A DNA stretch of 5,872 bases from CAZULF01 sp964621215 (GTDB lineage Bacteria; Pseudomonadota; Gammaproteobacteria; UBA1113). The translations under genes and the position numbers were made by a program. Shown piece by piece: positions 1 to 5,872 of the stretch. The notes below the pieces were generated by a model. That model ran no database searches. It had not been told where the DNA came from and saw only the letters and a list, made by a program, of their open reading frames with translations. The stretch spans positions 1 through 5,872 of the forward strand of contig CAZULF010000112.1 of the NCBI GenBank assembly GCA_964621215.1, read 5' to 3'. Within the stretch, counting starts at the first letter, position 1; each line of letters opens with the position of its first letter.

Positions 1-1
1 A

Positions 2-391
2 GAAAAAGCGCCAGCACCTACAAGTATATTGTCGCCAGAACCGCAGCAAGGAAATACTGTATCAATACCAGTCCCCAGGCCTGCGCCAGAGTTGAAGCAG
101 GAAAATATCGAAGCTTTATCTCCTAATGCGCCTGCGCCAGAGTTAAAGCAGGAAAATACCTTGCCATCACCAGCACCCACACCTTTTCCAGAGTTACAGC
201 AAGAAGATACAGCATCGTTACCCACCAACACATCGTTGCCAGAACTAAAACCAGAACCGCCATATCACTATGTTCGTCATGAGATAAATACCCATCAATA
301 TTTGGAAGCGCGTAACAAAGCACATGCAGCGAACAATGAGCCGAAAAGACCAGAATTAGAAGAGCAAGAAGCTAAAAAACCCTCATTGTAA
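2..391 (+). CDS. Pro/Glu-rich 17-residue-repeat protein, 3' end only (5' truncated)
   Basis: The reading frame is open from the window edge to the TAA at 389-391, giving at least 129 codons. The true start is probably upstream; the first available start-like codon is a TTG at 29, with no Shine-Dalgarno before it. The visible protein is hydrophilic, with no membrane segment. It holds five copies of a 17-residue unit whose core reads PAPELKQEN, followed by a short non-repeat part (roughly PYHYVRHEINTHQYLEARNK) and a charged, Glu/Lys-rich C-terminus ending KKPSL. I recognise no enzyme or named family. Pro/Glu spacers like this occur in TonB-like linkers, in surface proteins and in secreted effectors; the C-terminus does not look like a TonB domain. 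Codon-periodic repeats and an uninterrupted frame support a real gene, but function is unknown. Confidence 0.7.
   Translation, partial: EKAPAPTSILSPEPQQGNTVSIPVPRPAPELKQENIEALSPNAPAPELKQENTLPSPAPTPFPELQQEDTASLPTNTSLPELKPEPPYHYVRHEINTHQYLEARNKAHAANNEPKRPELEEQEAKKPSL
29..259 (+). repeat. 51-bp in-frame tandem repeat (17-aa units, five copies)
   Basis: Units begin at 29, 80, 131, 182 and 233, exactly 51 bases apart; the last is partial. Their opening residues are LSPEPQQGN, PAPELKQEN, PAPELKQEN, PFPELQQED and SLPELKPEP. The first 27 bases of the units at 80 and 131 differ at a single position, suggesting recent duplication, while the outer copies have diverged. The second half of each unit is variable and rich in Pro, Ser and Thr. 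More copies may lie upstream of the window. Confidence 0.85.
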
Positions 392-398
392 AGAGATT

Positions 399-737
399 CT
401 AGGATTCTATATGGAATTTGTGGTAGAGTCGATGCACAATGGGCGTGAAAATAATTCCGATACATAGAATAAATGCTAACCCACTAAATAGCGCGTATAA
501 CCCAGCAAATATCTTACCACCTATCGTGTTCAATGGAGTTAGTGGACCCATTCCAGACAAAATCATTGAAGCATTAGCGAAAGCATCTACCCATGACATG
601 TGTTCAAAGTAATGGTATCCGAGCATGCCAATAAATAATGCGACAGCAATGGACAGCAAGCCCCATACGATTGCATGAAGCATACGAATTATAAATTTGG
701 ATAGGGGAAGTAATTTATCTTTACGTTGTTCGAGCAT
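399..737 (-). CDS. Small two-TM, potassium-channel-like membrane protein (degenerate pore)
   Basis: This 112-residue protein has a basic N-terminus, a first membrane helix at about 19-42, an amphipathic re-entrant-like stretch at about 49-60, the signature SGMGPLTP at 61-68, and a second helix at about 75-98. The layout (TM, pore helix, filter, TM, then GKIFAGLYALFSG) matches the two-TM ion channel (Ion_trans_2-like) fold. The filter position aligns GMGP with the canonical GYGD, so potassium selectivity cannot be assumed. I recall similar short uncharacterised proteins with a GMGP-type signature in proteobacteria, so this is probably a conserved family and not a decayed channel. The ATG at 737 is preceded by AAGGAA (749-754 on this strand), 11 bases away and overlapping the gcvT stop; the gap to gcvT is 15 bases, so co-transcription is likely. 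Role unknown. Confidence 0.75.
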   Translation of the reverse strand: MLEQRKDKLLPLSKFIIRMLHAIVWGLLSIAVALFIGMLGYHYFEHMSWVDAFANASMILSGMGPLTPLNTIGGKIFAGLYALFSGLAFILCIGIIFTPIVHRLYHKFHIES

Positions 738-752
738 AGAGAATTTTATTCC

Positions 753-1847
753 TTAATCCAAACTAAAAGCCTTTTTGCCTTTACGTACAAAGGGAGGACG
801 AATAATTCTAGCGGGTAACCATTGATCGCGCACATTCACCATACAATGGTTTTCATTACCGGCCGGAATGCGAGCTAAGGCAATACCCACGCCTAATGTA
901 GGAGAAAAACTGCCGCTGGTAGTGATCCCTTCGCCATCTTTTCCGACTTTAACAGCTTGATGTGAACGTAAAACCCCTTTTGTTTCTAATACTAACCCCA
1001 CTAAACGCATTTTAACACCATGAGTTTTTTGTAACTCCAACGCTTCGCGACCGATAAATAAGCGGTCTTGTGGTTGCCAGGCGATAGTCCAGCCTAGGTT
1101 AGATTCCAATGGTGAGGTTGTGTTATCCATATCCGTACCATACAAACACATTCCCGCTTCTAAGCGCAGGGTATCACGTGCTCCTAACCCACAAGGGTGT
1201 ACGCCAGCATGCAGTAACTTTTCCCATAATTTAGGTGCTTTTTCGTTGGGAAGAATAATTTCAAATCCATCTTCACCGGTATACCCTGTGCGTGCGATAA
1301 ACTCATCTGCATGTATAACACATTCAAAAGGTCCTAGAGTACTTGCACTGTCCATAAGTGAAGGAGGTAATACAGATAATGTTTTGCTGATAGCATGTGG
1401 CCCTTGTACGGCGATAATGGATAAATCTTGACGCTCTTGTAAACCGACAGAAAAGTCATTGGCTTGCTGATTTAACCAAGGAATCACCGCCTCGCGCGTT
1501 GCGGCATTAAAAACCACACGATAAAAATTCACATCTAAGAAATAAACAATCAGGTCATCAATAATACCGCCGGCTTCGTTTAACATACAACTATACAATG
1601 CCTTGCCACGAGGTTGTAATTTATCAATATCGTTGGCTAAAACAAACCGTAAAAACTCACGTGCGCCAGTTCCTAGCACATCAATAACCATCATATGAGA
1701 AACATCAAACATGCCAGCATCTTGTCGGACAAAATTATGTTCTTGTAATTGTGAACCGTAATGTAATGGCATTTGCCAACCAGCAAAATCAACCATTTTA
1801 GCATTGGCGGCAACATGAGCCGCATAAAGCGCAGTATGTTTTTCCAT
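753..1847 (-). CDS. gcvT: Aminomethyltransferase (glycine cleavage system T protein)
   Basis: GcvT moves the methylene group from the aminomethyl-lipoyl arm of GcvH to tetrahydrofolate, releasing ammonia and forming 5,10-methylene-THF in the cytosol. Start at ATG 1847 gives 364 residues, the length of E. coli GcvT, and the N-terminus aligns well (TALY...MVDFAGWQMPLHYGSQ, residues 5-33). Family motifs visible are DVSHM (48-52), GGIIDDLIVYF (93-103, with the folate-interacting Asp region), the TGYTGEDGFE block (187-196) and GARDTLRLEAGMCLYG (222-237). The C-terminal beta-barrel region runs to about 355. A GTG at 1859 would add four residues and overlap pit by 8 bases, but AGGTG at 1857-1861 serves better as the Shine-Dalgarno for ATG 1847, nine bases away. 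It follows pit by 4 bases. No gcvH or gcvP is in the window, and no glycine riboswitch precedes it. Confidence 0.96.
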   Translation of the reverse strand: MEKHTALYAAHVAANAKMVDFAGWQMPLHYGSQLQEHNFVRQDAGMFDVSHMMVIDVLGTGAREFLRFVLANDIDKLQPRGKALYSCMLNEAGGIIDDLIVYFLDVNFYRVVFNAATREAVIPWLNQQANDFSVGLQERQDLSIIAVQGPHAISKTLSVLPPSLMDSASTLGPFECVIHADEFIARTGYTGEDGFEIILPNEKAPKLWEKLLHAGVHPCGLGARDTLRLEAGMCLYGTDMDNTTSPLESNLGWTIAWQPQDRLFIGREALELQKTHGVKMRLVGLVLETKGVLRSHQAVKVGKDGEGITTSGSFSPTLGVGIALARIPAGNENHCMVNVRDQWLPARIIRPPFVRKGKKAFSLD

Positions 1848-1851
1848 GGTT

Positions 1852-3108
1852 TTATGCACCTAAAACAAATCGAAATAAATAATACCATCCCATTGTGAAG
1901 AAAGCGCCAGCTGGAATAGTGATGATCCAGGACATGAATATATTGCGGATAACAATTAAATTCAAAGCACCAATACCGCGTGCTAAGCCAACCCCAAGGA
2001 CAGCGCCGACTAATGTTTGTGTCGCTGAAACGGGAATACCTGTGCCAGTCGCGATCACAACAGTAAACGCAGCAGCAATGGTTGCTGCAAAAGCACGGCT
2101 GGGAGTCAAAGTCGTAATGCTATGACCGACGGTACTAATAACATTTTTGCCGTATGTCAATAAACCAATTACAACCCCACCCGCACCCAGCGCAATGGTC
2201 CAATAAGGAATGTTTTGCTCCATTAACAGATTACCGTTGGTTTTTACTAAGCTGACAACAGCAGCAATAGGACCAACAGCAATTGCAACATCATTTGATC
2301 CGTGTGCAAATACCATCGACGCGGCGGTAAATAGCATTAAAATACTAAAGATTTTTTCTACCATTTCAAATTCTTGGTGACGGTCGGCTTTGATCGGTAA
2401 TTCAATATGTCGAATGAGTAACATACCAGCAATCATGACGAATAAGCCAGTGCCAATATTAATAGCAAAGCTATCAAGGTGAGTTAAATGCAATCCCCAA
2501 TGTTTTAAACCCCGGGTCAGTGATGCGGTAGAAATAGCGATACCAATCAAAAACAAATACAGTGGCGCAAATTTTTTGGCAAACTTAAACGGATGTAGTT
2601 TAGAAAAAATAAGCCATTGAATACTCATAAAGAGCATATAAGATAACAATCCAGCAATCAGCGGCGAGGTGATCCAACTTATGGCAATAATTTTGACATG
2701 AGGCCACTCAACGGCGCCAATGCCTAATTCAATGACGCCGAAGCCGACAATGGCACCCACTATGGTATGGGTAATTGAAACGGGTAAACCTAAATAACTG
2801 GCGAGCATCATCCACGTTGAACCGGCCAATAACACAGATAGCATGCCATAAATAAAAATAACTGGATTATTGTTCAGTGCGTCAGTATTGATAATGCCAT
2901 GACGAATAGTATCACTGACTTGGATACCGCCTAAAAAAGCACCGGCAAACTCAAACAGAATTGCAATCACAATCGCTTGGCGTACCGTAATCGCTTTAGA
3001 ACCCATGCTGGTACTCATGACATTAGCAAGGTCATTCGCACCTACACCCCATGTCATGAACAAACCAAACAAACAAGCAAGAAATATGTATAATTGACCG
3101 TGTAACAT
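1852..3108 (-). CDS. pit: Low-affinity inorganic phosphate transporter, PiT family
   Basis: This is an inner-membrane secondary transporter of the PiT family (PF01384), which carries phosphate, usually as a metal-phosphate complex, driven by the proton or cation gradient. The 418-residue protein shows the family's inverted duplicate signatures: GANDLAN at 23-29 with TSMGSK at 33-38, and HGSNDVA at 269-275 followed by GPIAAV. Each half also holds a matching PVS-x-T-x-T segment (109-115 and 359-365) leading into VGA. About ten to twelve hydrophobic segments are visible, with a hydrophilic loop near 235-252. It is shorter than E. coli PitA (499 residues) because the central loop is small, which is common among Pit proteins paired with DUF47. 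ATG 3108 lies 4 bases after the DUF47 stop, with only a weak GGCGAG upstream, so translation probably depends on coupling. Substrate preference beyond phosphate cannot be read from the sequence. Confidence 0.95.
   Translation of the reverse strand: MLHGQLYIFLACLFGLFMTWGVGANDLANVMSTSMGSKAITVRQAIVIAILFEFAGAFLGGIQVSDTIRHGIINTDALNNNPVIFIYGMLSVLLAGSTWMMLASYLGLPVSITHTIVGAIVGFGVIELGIGAVEWPHVKIIAISWITSPLIAGLLSYMLFMSIQWLIFSKLHPFKFAKKFAPLYLFLIGIAISTASLTRGLKHWGLHLTHLDSFAINIGTGLFVMIAGMLLIRHIELPIKADRHQEFEMVEKIFSILMLFTAASMVFAHGSNDVAIAVGPIAAVVSLVKTNGNLLMEQNIPYWTIALGAGGVVIGLLTYGKNVISTVGHSITTLTPSRAFAATIAAAFTVVIATGTGIPVSATQTLVGAVLGVGLARGIGALNLIVIRNIFMSWIITIPAGAFFTMGWYYLFRFVLGA
1857..1861 (-). promoter_or_regulatory. 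Shine-Dalgarno that decides the gcvT start
   Basis: AGGTG on the minus strand lies inside the last codons of pit, nine bases before the ATG at 1847. It contains the competing GTG at 1859, which therefore reads as part of the ribosome-binding site and not as the start. The position implies that translation of gcvT is coupled to termination of pit. Confidence 0.5.
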
Positions 3109-3112
3109 AAGA

Positions 3113-3793
3113 TTATCTCGCCATTAAAAGTTCAAGTAAATTCCCTACCTGTTGTGCGTGATCGGCAATATCACCCGTCCATTCAATCATTTTATAGAGA
3201 AACACCACATCAACTGGCGATAACTCATCTTCTATCTTAAATAAGGCATGTCGTACATCGACTTGAATTTCATCATTGGCATGCTCAAGTAACCCCAAAC
3301 GCGTTACCATGTTTTCGACCACATTGACTTCTTCGCCACGAAAACCAGTTTCCAGCAGCTCATCCAGTTCACCGATAGCGCGATGTGCCATTTCGGCAGC
3401 ATTCAGACTGCTCGTTAGTAGCTCTACATAACGTGCAGCGATGGCTTCGGGGATATGCATATGACGACCGAGTACTAAGCCAGCGATATCTTTGGACTTA
3501 TTGGCAATAAAATCCTGTACCGTCAAAATTTCCAATAAGTCGCCACGTGACACAGGTAAAAATAAGCTCTTCGGTAAATGTGAACGAATATCTTTTTTAA
3601 TATCGTCAGCCTCATGCTCATATTGAACCACAAGCCTGTGCTGTGCTTCGGCGGTGACCCAATCATGATTTAACACAGCGGCAATAAAACCCATTAACGC
3701 TTTTACACAATCGCAGGTTTTGGCGATATGCTGTTGTAATGGTTTAATAGGAGAACGACCGAACATTTTTAAAATCGGGTTGCTGACCATCAT
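3113..3793 (-). CDS. DUF47/TIGR00153 PhoU-like Pit accessory protein
   Basis: A 226-residue cytosolic, largely helical protein of the DUF47 family (PF01865, TIGR00153), which is distantly related to PhoU. The N-terminus PILKMFGRSPIKPLQQH (6-22) is typical. PhoU-like acidic helices that could bind metal occur at EHEADDIKKDI (59-69), DFIANKSKDIAG (94-105) and EWTGDIADHAQQVGN (203-217). Members are commonly encoded directly upstream of pit and are thought to modulate the transporter; that role is inferred from family and context. The start is placed at ATG 3793 because AAGGA lies seven bases upstream and the resulting length and N-terminus suit the family. An adjacent in-frame ATG at 3790 is nearly as good. 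A TTG at 3820 would add nine residues but lacks a Shine-Dalgarno. It is the first gene of the likely four-gene minus-strand operon. Confidence 0.93.
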   Translation of the reverse strand: MMVSNPILKMFGRSPIKPLQQHIAKTCDCVKALMGFIAAVLNHDWVTAEAQHRLVVQYEHEADDIKKDIRSHLPKSLFLPVSRGDLLEILTVQDFIANKSKDIAGLVLGRHMHIPEAIAARYVELLTSSLNAAEMAHRAIGELDELLETGFRGEEVNVVENMVTRLGLLEHANDEIQVDVRHALFKIEDELSPVDVVFLYKMIEWTGDIADHAQQVGNLLELLMAR

Positions 3794-3800
3794 AGACAGT

Positions 3801-3805
3801 TCCTT
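3801..3805 (-). promoter_or_regulatory. Shine-Dalgarno of the DUF47 gene
   Basis: AAGGA on the minus strand, seven bases before the ATG at 3793 and ten before the ATG at 3790. It supports either of these starts over the upstream TTG at 3820, which would leave this site inside the coding region. Confidence 0.7.
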
Positions 3806-3933
3806 GATGTTAGAAAGCAATCATTATATGTGGTTAAGCGTTGGATTGCTACTTTATACCAAAGCAGTAATATAGTATATTAATTAAAGTGAATATTTAT
3901 TTTATAGTACTTAACTTATAACATTGCTACTCT

Positions 3934-3938
3934 AAGGA
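3934..3938 (+). promoter_or_regulatory. Shine-Dalgarno of the photolyase gene
   Basis: AAGGA nine bases before the ATG at 3948. It fixes that start, which also matches the N-terminus of class I photolyases (a short beta strand leading into WFRDDLRLHDN). Confidence 0.7.
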
Positions 3939-3947
3939 TGACATGCC

Positions 3948-5372
3948 ATGAAAACACTACACTGGTTTCGTGATGATTTACGCCTTCACGATAATACAGC
4001 ATTACATCATGCTGTAGCCTCTGCGAGTAACATGTGTTTGGCCGTGTATTTTATTACCCCACAAACCTGGCGCGAGCACGATATGGCGGCGTGTAAAGTG
4101 GATTTTATTCTGCGTGGGCTAGAGTGTTTGGCAAAAGAGTTAGCACAACATAATATTGTATTTATTGTACAACAATGCGATAAATTTACTGATATTCCGG
4201 CCGCATTATCTATGCTATGCCAAAAGCATGAGGTACAAGCAGTATTTGCAAATGAACAATATGAAATAAATGAAAAGCTACGCGACAAACAAGTGAGGAC
4301 AACACTACTGCAGAAAGGAATTGCATTTCATACTTATCCTGATCAATGTATCATTGCACCTGGAGAAGTAAAAACTCAAAAAGGTACAGCTTTCACGGTA
4401 TTTACACCGTTTAAAAAAGCATGGTTAGCTCAGTTAGAGAAAAATCCGGTTTGCTTGCTACCACTACCATCAAAAAAATTAGTACCTATTCTAGAAATAC
4501 CCGCAATTCCTACCGCAATATCAGGATTTCATAGCACGATTGATCCCACATTATGGCCTGCAGGAGAGGAGATAGCGCAAAAACAATTAACGCATTTTAT
4601 TCAGCACACTATTTCTGCTTATGATAAAACTCGCGATATTCCCTCTATAGAAGGTACTAGTCGCTTATCCCCTTATTTAGCAACCGGAATGATCTCAGCA
4701 AGACAATGTTTATCAGCGGCGTTGGTAGTAAACAAAGGTCAGCTAAATGAGGGAAATCAGGGCGTTTTAACGTGGATAAATGAGTTAATCTGGCGTGATT
4801 TTTATAAACATATTCTCGTGCAATTTCCTCGAGTATGTCGATATCAACCTTTTAAATTAGAAACGAACAGTTTAATCTGGGATAACAATCTCAAACTATT
4901 AGAGGCTTGGCAACAAGGTAAAACAGGGTTCCCTATCGTTGATGCCGCAATGCGACAATTGCAACAGACCGGTTGGATGCATAATCGTTTGCGGATGTTA
5001 ACAGCGATGTTTTTTAGTAAATTACTATGGTTAGATTGGCGCGAGGGCGAAAAATTTTTTATGCAGCATCTAATAGATGGCGATTTATCGGCAAATAATG
5101 GTGGGTGGCAATGGAGTGCTTCGACTGGCACAGATGCAGCACCGTATTTCCGTGTCTTTAATCCTCTGCTACAAAGTGAGCGCTATGATCCCGACGGTAT
5201 TTTTATCCGTCAATATTGTCCAGAGTTAAATGAATTAGATCATTTTGCGATTCACGCACCCTACGAAAGAGCAGGATTATTTGCTGGACAACTGAATTAT
5301 CCTCGTCCTATTATAGATTATAAGCAAGCAAGAGAGCATGCGATTCAAATGTTTAAAGCAGCAAGGAGTTAG
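3948..5372 (+). CDS. phrB: Deoxyribodipyrimidine photolyase (class I CPD photolyase)
   Basis: A light-driven flavoenzyme that splits cyclobutane pyrimidine dimers in DNA using reduced FAD and an antenna cofactor. The 474-residue length and near-collinear alignment with E. coli PhrB (472 residues, offset +5 in the C-terminal half) make the assignment firm. The N-terminal alpha/beta antenna domain spans about 2-165; H44, N108 and E109 match E. coli residues that contact methenyl-THF. The FAD-binding helical domain (about 225-470) holds EGTSRLSPYLATG (235-247), NELIWRDFY (278-286, with E279 and W282 equivalent to the substrate-site E274 and W277), DAAMRQL (332-338) and GWMHNRLRM (342-350). The electron-transfer tryptophan triad is intact (W311, W364, W387), as is the flavin-facing Asn383. 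All expected active-site residues are therefore present, favouring DNA repair over a signalling cryptochrome. The TerC/Alx gene follows after 4 bases. Confidence 0.97.
   Translation: MKTLHWFRDDLRLHDNTALHHAVASASNMCLAVYFITPQTWREHDMAACKVDFILRGLECLAKELAQHNIVFIVQQCDKFTDIPAALSMLCQKHEVQAVFANEQYEINEKLRDKQVRTTLLQKGIAFHTYPDQCIIAPGEVKTQKGTAFTVFTPFKKAWLAQLEKNPVCLLPLPSKKLVPILEIPAIPTAISGFHSTIDPTLWPAGEEIAQKQLTHFIQHTISAYDKTRDIPSIEGTSRLSPYLATGMISARQCLSAALVVNKGQLNEGNQGVLTWINELIWRDFYKHILVQFPRVCRYQPFKLETNSLIWDNNLKLLEAWQQGKTGFPIVDAAMRQLQQTGWMHNRLRMLTAMFFSKLLWLDWREGEKFFMQHLIDGDLSANNGGWQWSASTGTDAAPYFRVFNPLLQSERYDPDGIFIRQYCPELNELDHFAIHAPYERAGLFAGQLNYPRPIIDYKQAREHAIQMFKAARS
5363..5368 (+). promoter_or_regulatory. Shine-Dalgarno for the TerC/Alx gene, inside the photolyase end
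   Basis: AAGGAG overlaps the last photolyase codons and stands eight bases before the GTG at 5377. A near-consensus site at good spacing supports the GTG start, which would otherwise be passed over in favour of the ATG at 5401. Confidence 0.75.
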
Positions 5373-5376
5373 GGAC

Positions 5377-5872
5377 GTGCACTCAATTGGAACCTGGTGG
5401 ATGTGGGTCGGATTTTTTGGTTTTGTTGGAATTATGCTCTTCGTCGATATGTTTTTATTGGGGAATAAAAACACTCATAGAGTCTCGACGCGTGAGGCAC
5501 TAAGTTGGTCTATTATTTGGGTATCATTCGCACTGCTGTTTAACTTGTTATTATGGTGGTATTTAAGCGATACACAAAGTTATCCGATTGCTAACGAAAA
5601 AGCACTAGAATTTCTCACAGGCTATCTCATTGAAAAATCGTTATCTATGGATAATCTTTTTGTCTTTTTAATGATATTTCACTATTTCGCTATCCCCGCT
5701 GAATATCAAAAAAGAGTTTTAATATTTGGTTTATTGGGTGCTTTCTTTTTACGTTTAATCATGATTTTATTTGGCGTGATTTTAGTGTCAAAATTCCATG
5801 CAATACTATATTTATTCGGCTTGTTTTTATTAATCACGGGCATAAAAATGTTAATTTTTGCCGAGAAAGAAG
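5377..5872 (+). CDS. alx: TerC/Alx-family membrane protein, 5' half (truncated by the window edge)
   Basis: The frame opens at GTG 5377 and runs without a stop to the window end, giving 165 codons of a protein expected to be about 320 residues long. It resembles E. coli Alx closely from the first residues (a short HSIGT start, then a membrane helix), which together with the Shine-Dalgarno supports the GTG. Hydrophobic segments lie at about 9-28, 43-62, 92-106, 115-137 and 141-161. Conserved TerC (PF03741) features are the in-membrane Asp24, the block LTGYLIEKSLSMDNLFVF (80-97, with E86, D92, N93), and LFLLITGIKML near 149-159. E. coli Alx is linked to manganese export and alkaline response; the same role here is inference. 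The start follows the photolyase stop by 4 bases, so translational coupling is likely. The symbol is by homology; a TerC paralogue remains possible. Confidence 0.9.
   Translation, partial: MHSIGTWWMWVGFFGFVGIMLFVDMFLLGNKNTHRVSTREALSWSIIWVSFALLFNLLLWWYLSDTQSYPIANEKALEFLTGYLIEKSLSMDNLFVFLMIFHYFAIPAEYQKRVLIFGLLGAFFLRLIMILFGVILVSKFHAILYLFGLFLLITGIKMLIFAEKE

Larger units (their letters stand above)
3794..3947. promoter_or_regulatory. AT-rich divergent intergenic region with candidate promoters
   Basis: This 154-base stretch separates the minus-strand phosphate operon from the plus-strand photolyase gene, so it must carry promoters for both. For the minus strand the best candidate is an extended -10, TGG followed by TATAAA (3861-3853), which would give a leader of about 50 bases; no good -35 accompanies it. 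For the plus strand, TTGCTA (3846-3851) with TAATAT (3868-3873, spacer 16) or TATAGT (3871-3876, spacer 19) is possible. The two candidates overlap. None is strong, and I see no convincing Pho box, LexA box or hairpin. Confidence 0.35.

Noticed and set aside
123..323. Minus-strand open frame of 66 codons opposite the repeat gene
   Set aside because: It mirrors the 51-base repeats of the plus-strand gene, has no Shine-Dalgarno and resembles nothing known; the plus frame has periodic protein repeats.
371..398. Possible minus-strand terminator (a T-run opposite AAAAAA at 371-376)
   Set aside because: The only preceding stem is about three base pairs with a long loop, too weak for an intrinsic terminator.
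1120..1431. Plus-strand open frame of 103 codons inside gcvT
   Set aside because: Lies wholly antisense to a well-conserved GcvT segment, with Cys/Ser/Pro-rich composition typical of a shadow frame.
1895..2125. Plus-strand open frame of 76 codons inside pit
   Set aside because: Antisense to the conserved C-terminal half of Pit; Ala/Pro/Lys-rich shadow of membrane codons.
3794..3947. Pho box upstream of the phosphate operon
   Set aside because: Only an isolated CTGTC-like string near the start codon is present; the paired direct repeats of a PhoB site are missing.
4007..4288. Minus-strand open frame of 93 codons inside the photolyase gene
   Set aside because: Antisense to the conserved antenna domain; Cys/Ser-rich with no recognisable domain.
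4844..5131. Minus-strand open frame of 95 codons inside the photolyase gene
   Set aside because: Antisense to the FAD-binding core, which is fully conserved in the plus frame.
5277..5474. Minus-strand open frame spanning the phrB-TerC junction
   Set aside because: Overlaps two strongly supported plus-strand genes and has no homology I recognise.
1..5872. CRISPR array, tRNA, rRNA, insertion sequence or prophage signature
   Set aside because: No spacer-repeat pattern, cloverleaf, transposase or terminal inverted repeats were seen; nearly all sequence is accounted for by the genes listed.

Overview
The window looks like ordinary AT-rich gammaproteobacterial chromosome. The PhrB-type photolyase, the Alx-like TerC protein, GcvT and the DUF47-Pit pair all resemble gammaproteobacterial versions. 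The low GC content (judged by eye, not computed) and a Glu-rich C-terminus on a repeat protein would fit a Legionellales/Coxiella-like host. That taxonomic guess is weak.

Layout. At the left edge (2-391, +) is the 3' end of a Pro/Glu-rich gene built of 17-residue tandem repeats. Seven bases later it meets, tail to tail, a minus-strand run of four tightly packed genes. Read in their own direction, these are a DUF47/PhoU-like protein (3793-3113), a Pit inorganic phosphate transporter (3108-1852), the glycine-cleavage aminomethyltransferase GcvT (1847-753) and a small two-TM pore-like membrane protein (737-399). Gaps are 4, 4 and 15 bases, so one transcript is likely. An AT-rich divergent intergenic region (3794-3947) separates this run from a plus-strand pair: a class I CPD photolyase (3948-5372) and the first half of a TerC/Alx-family membrane protein (5377 to the window edge). 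The TerC start lies 4 bases after the photolyase stop, and its Shine-Dalgarno sits in the last photolyase codons.

How the genes fit together. DUF47 and Pit are a known functional pair, with DUF47 as the probable cytosolic accessory or regulator of low-affinity phosphate uptake. GcvT has no evident link to phosphate and is separated from gcvH/gcvP, at least within this window. The photolyase repairs UV-induced pyrimidine dimers; the TerC/Alx protein probably handles metal (Mn2+) homeostasis.

No clearly new system is visible. The points most worth checking are the repeat protein with its acidic tail, the non-canonical GMG pore signature in the small membrane protein, and the Alx homologue that is translationally linked to a photolyase instead of following its own leader.
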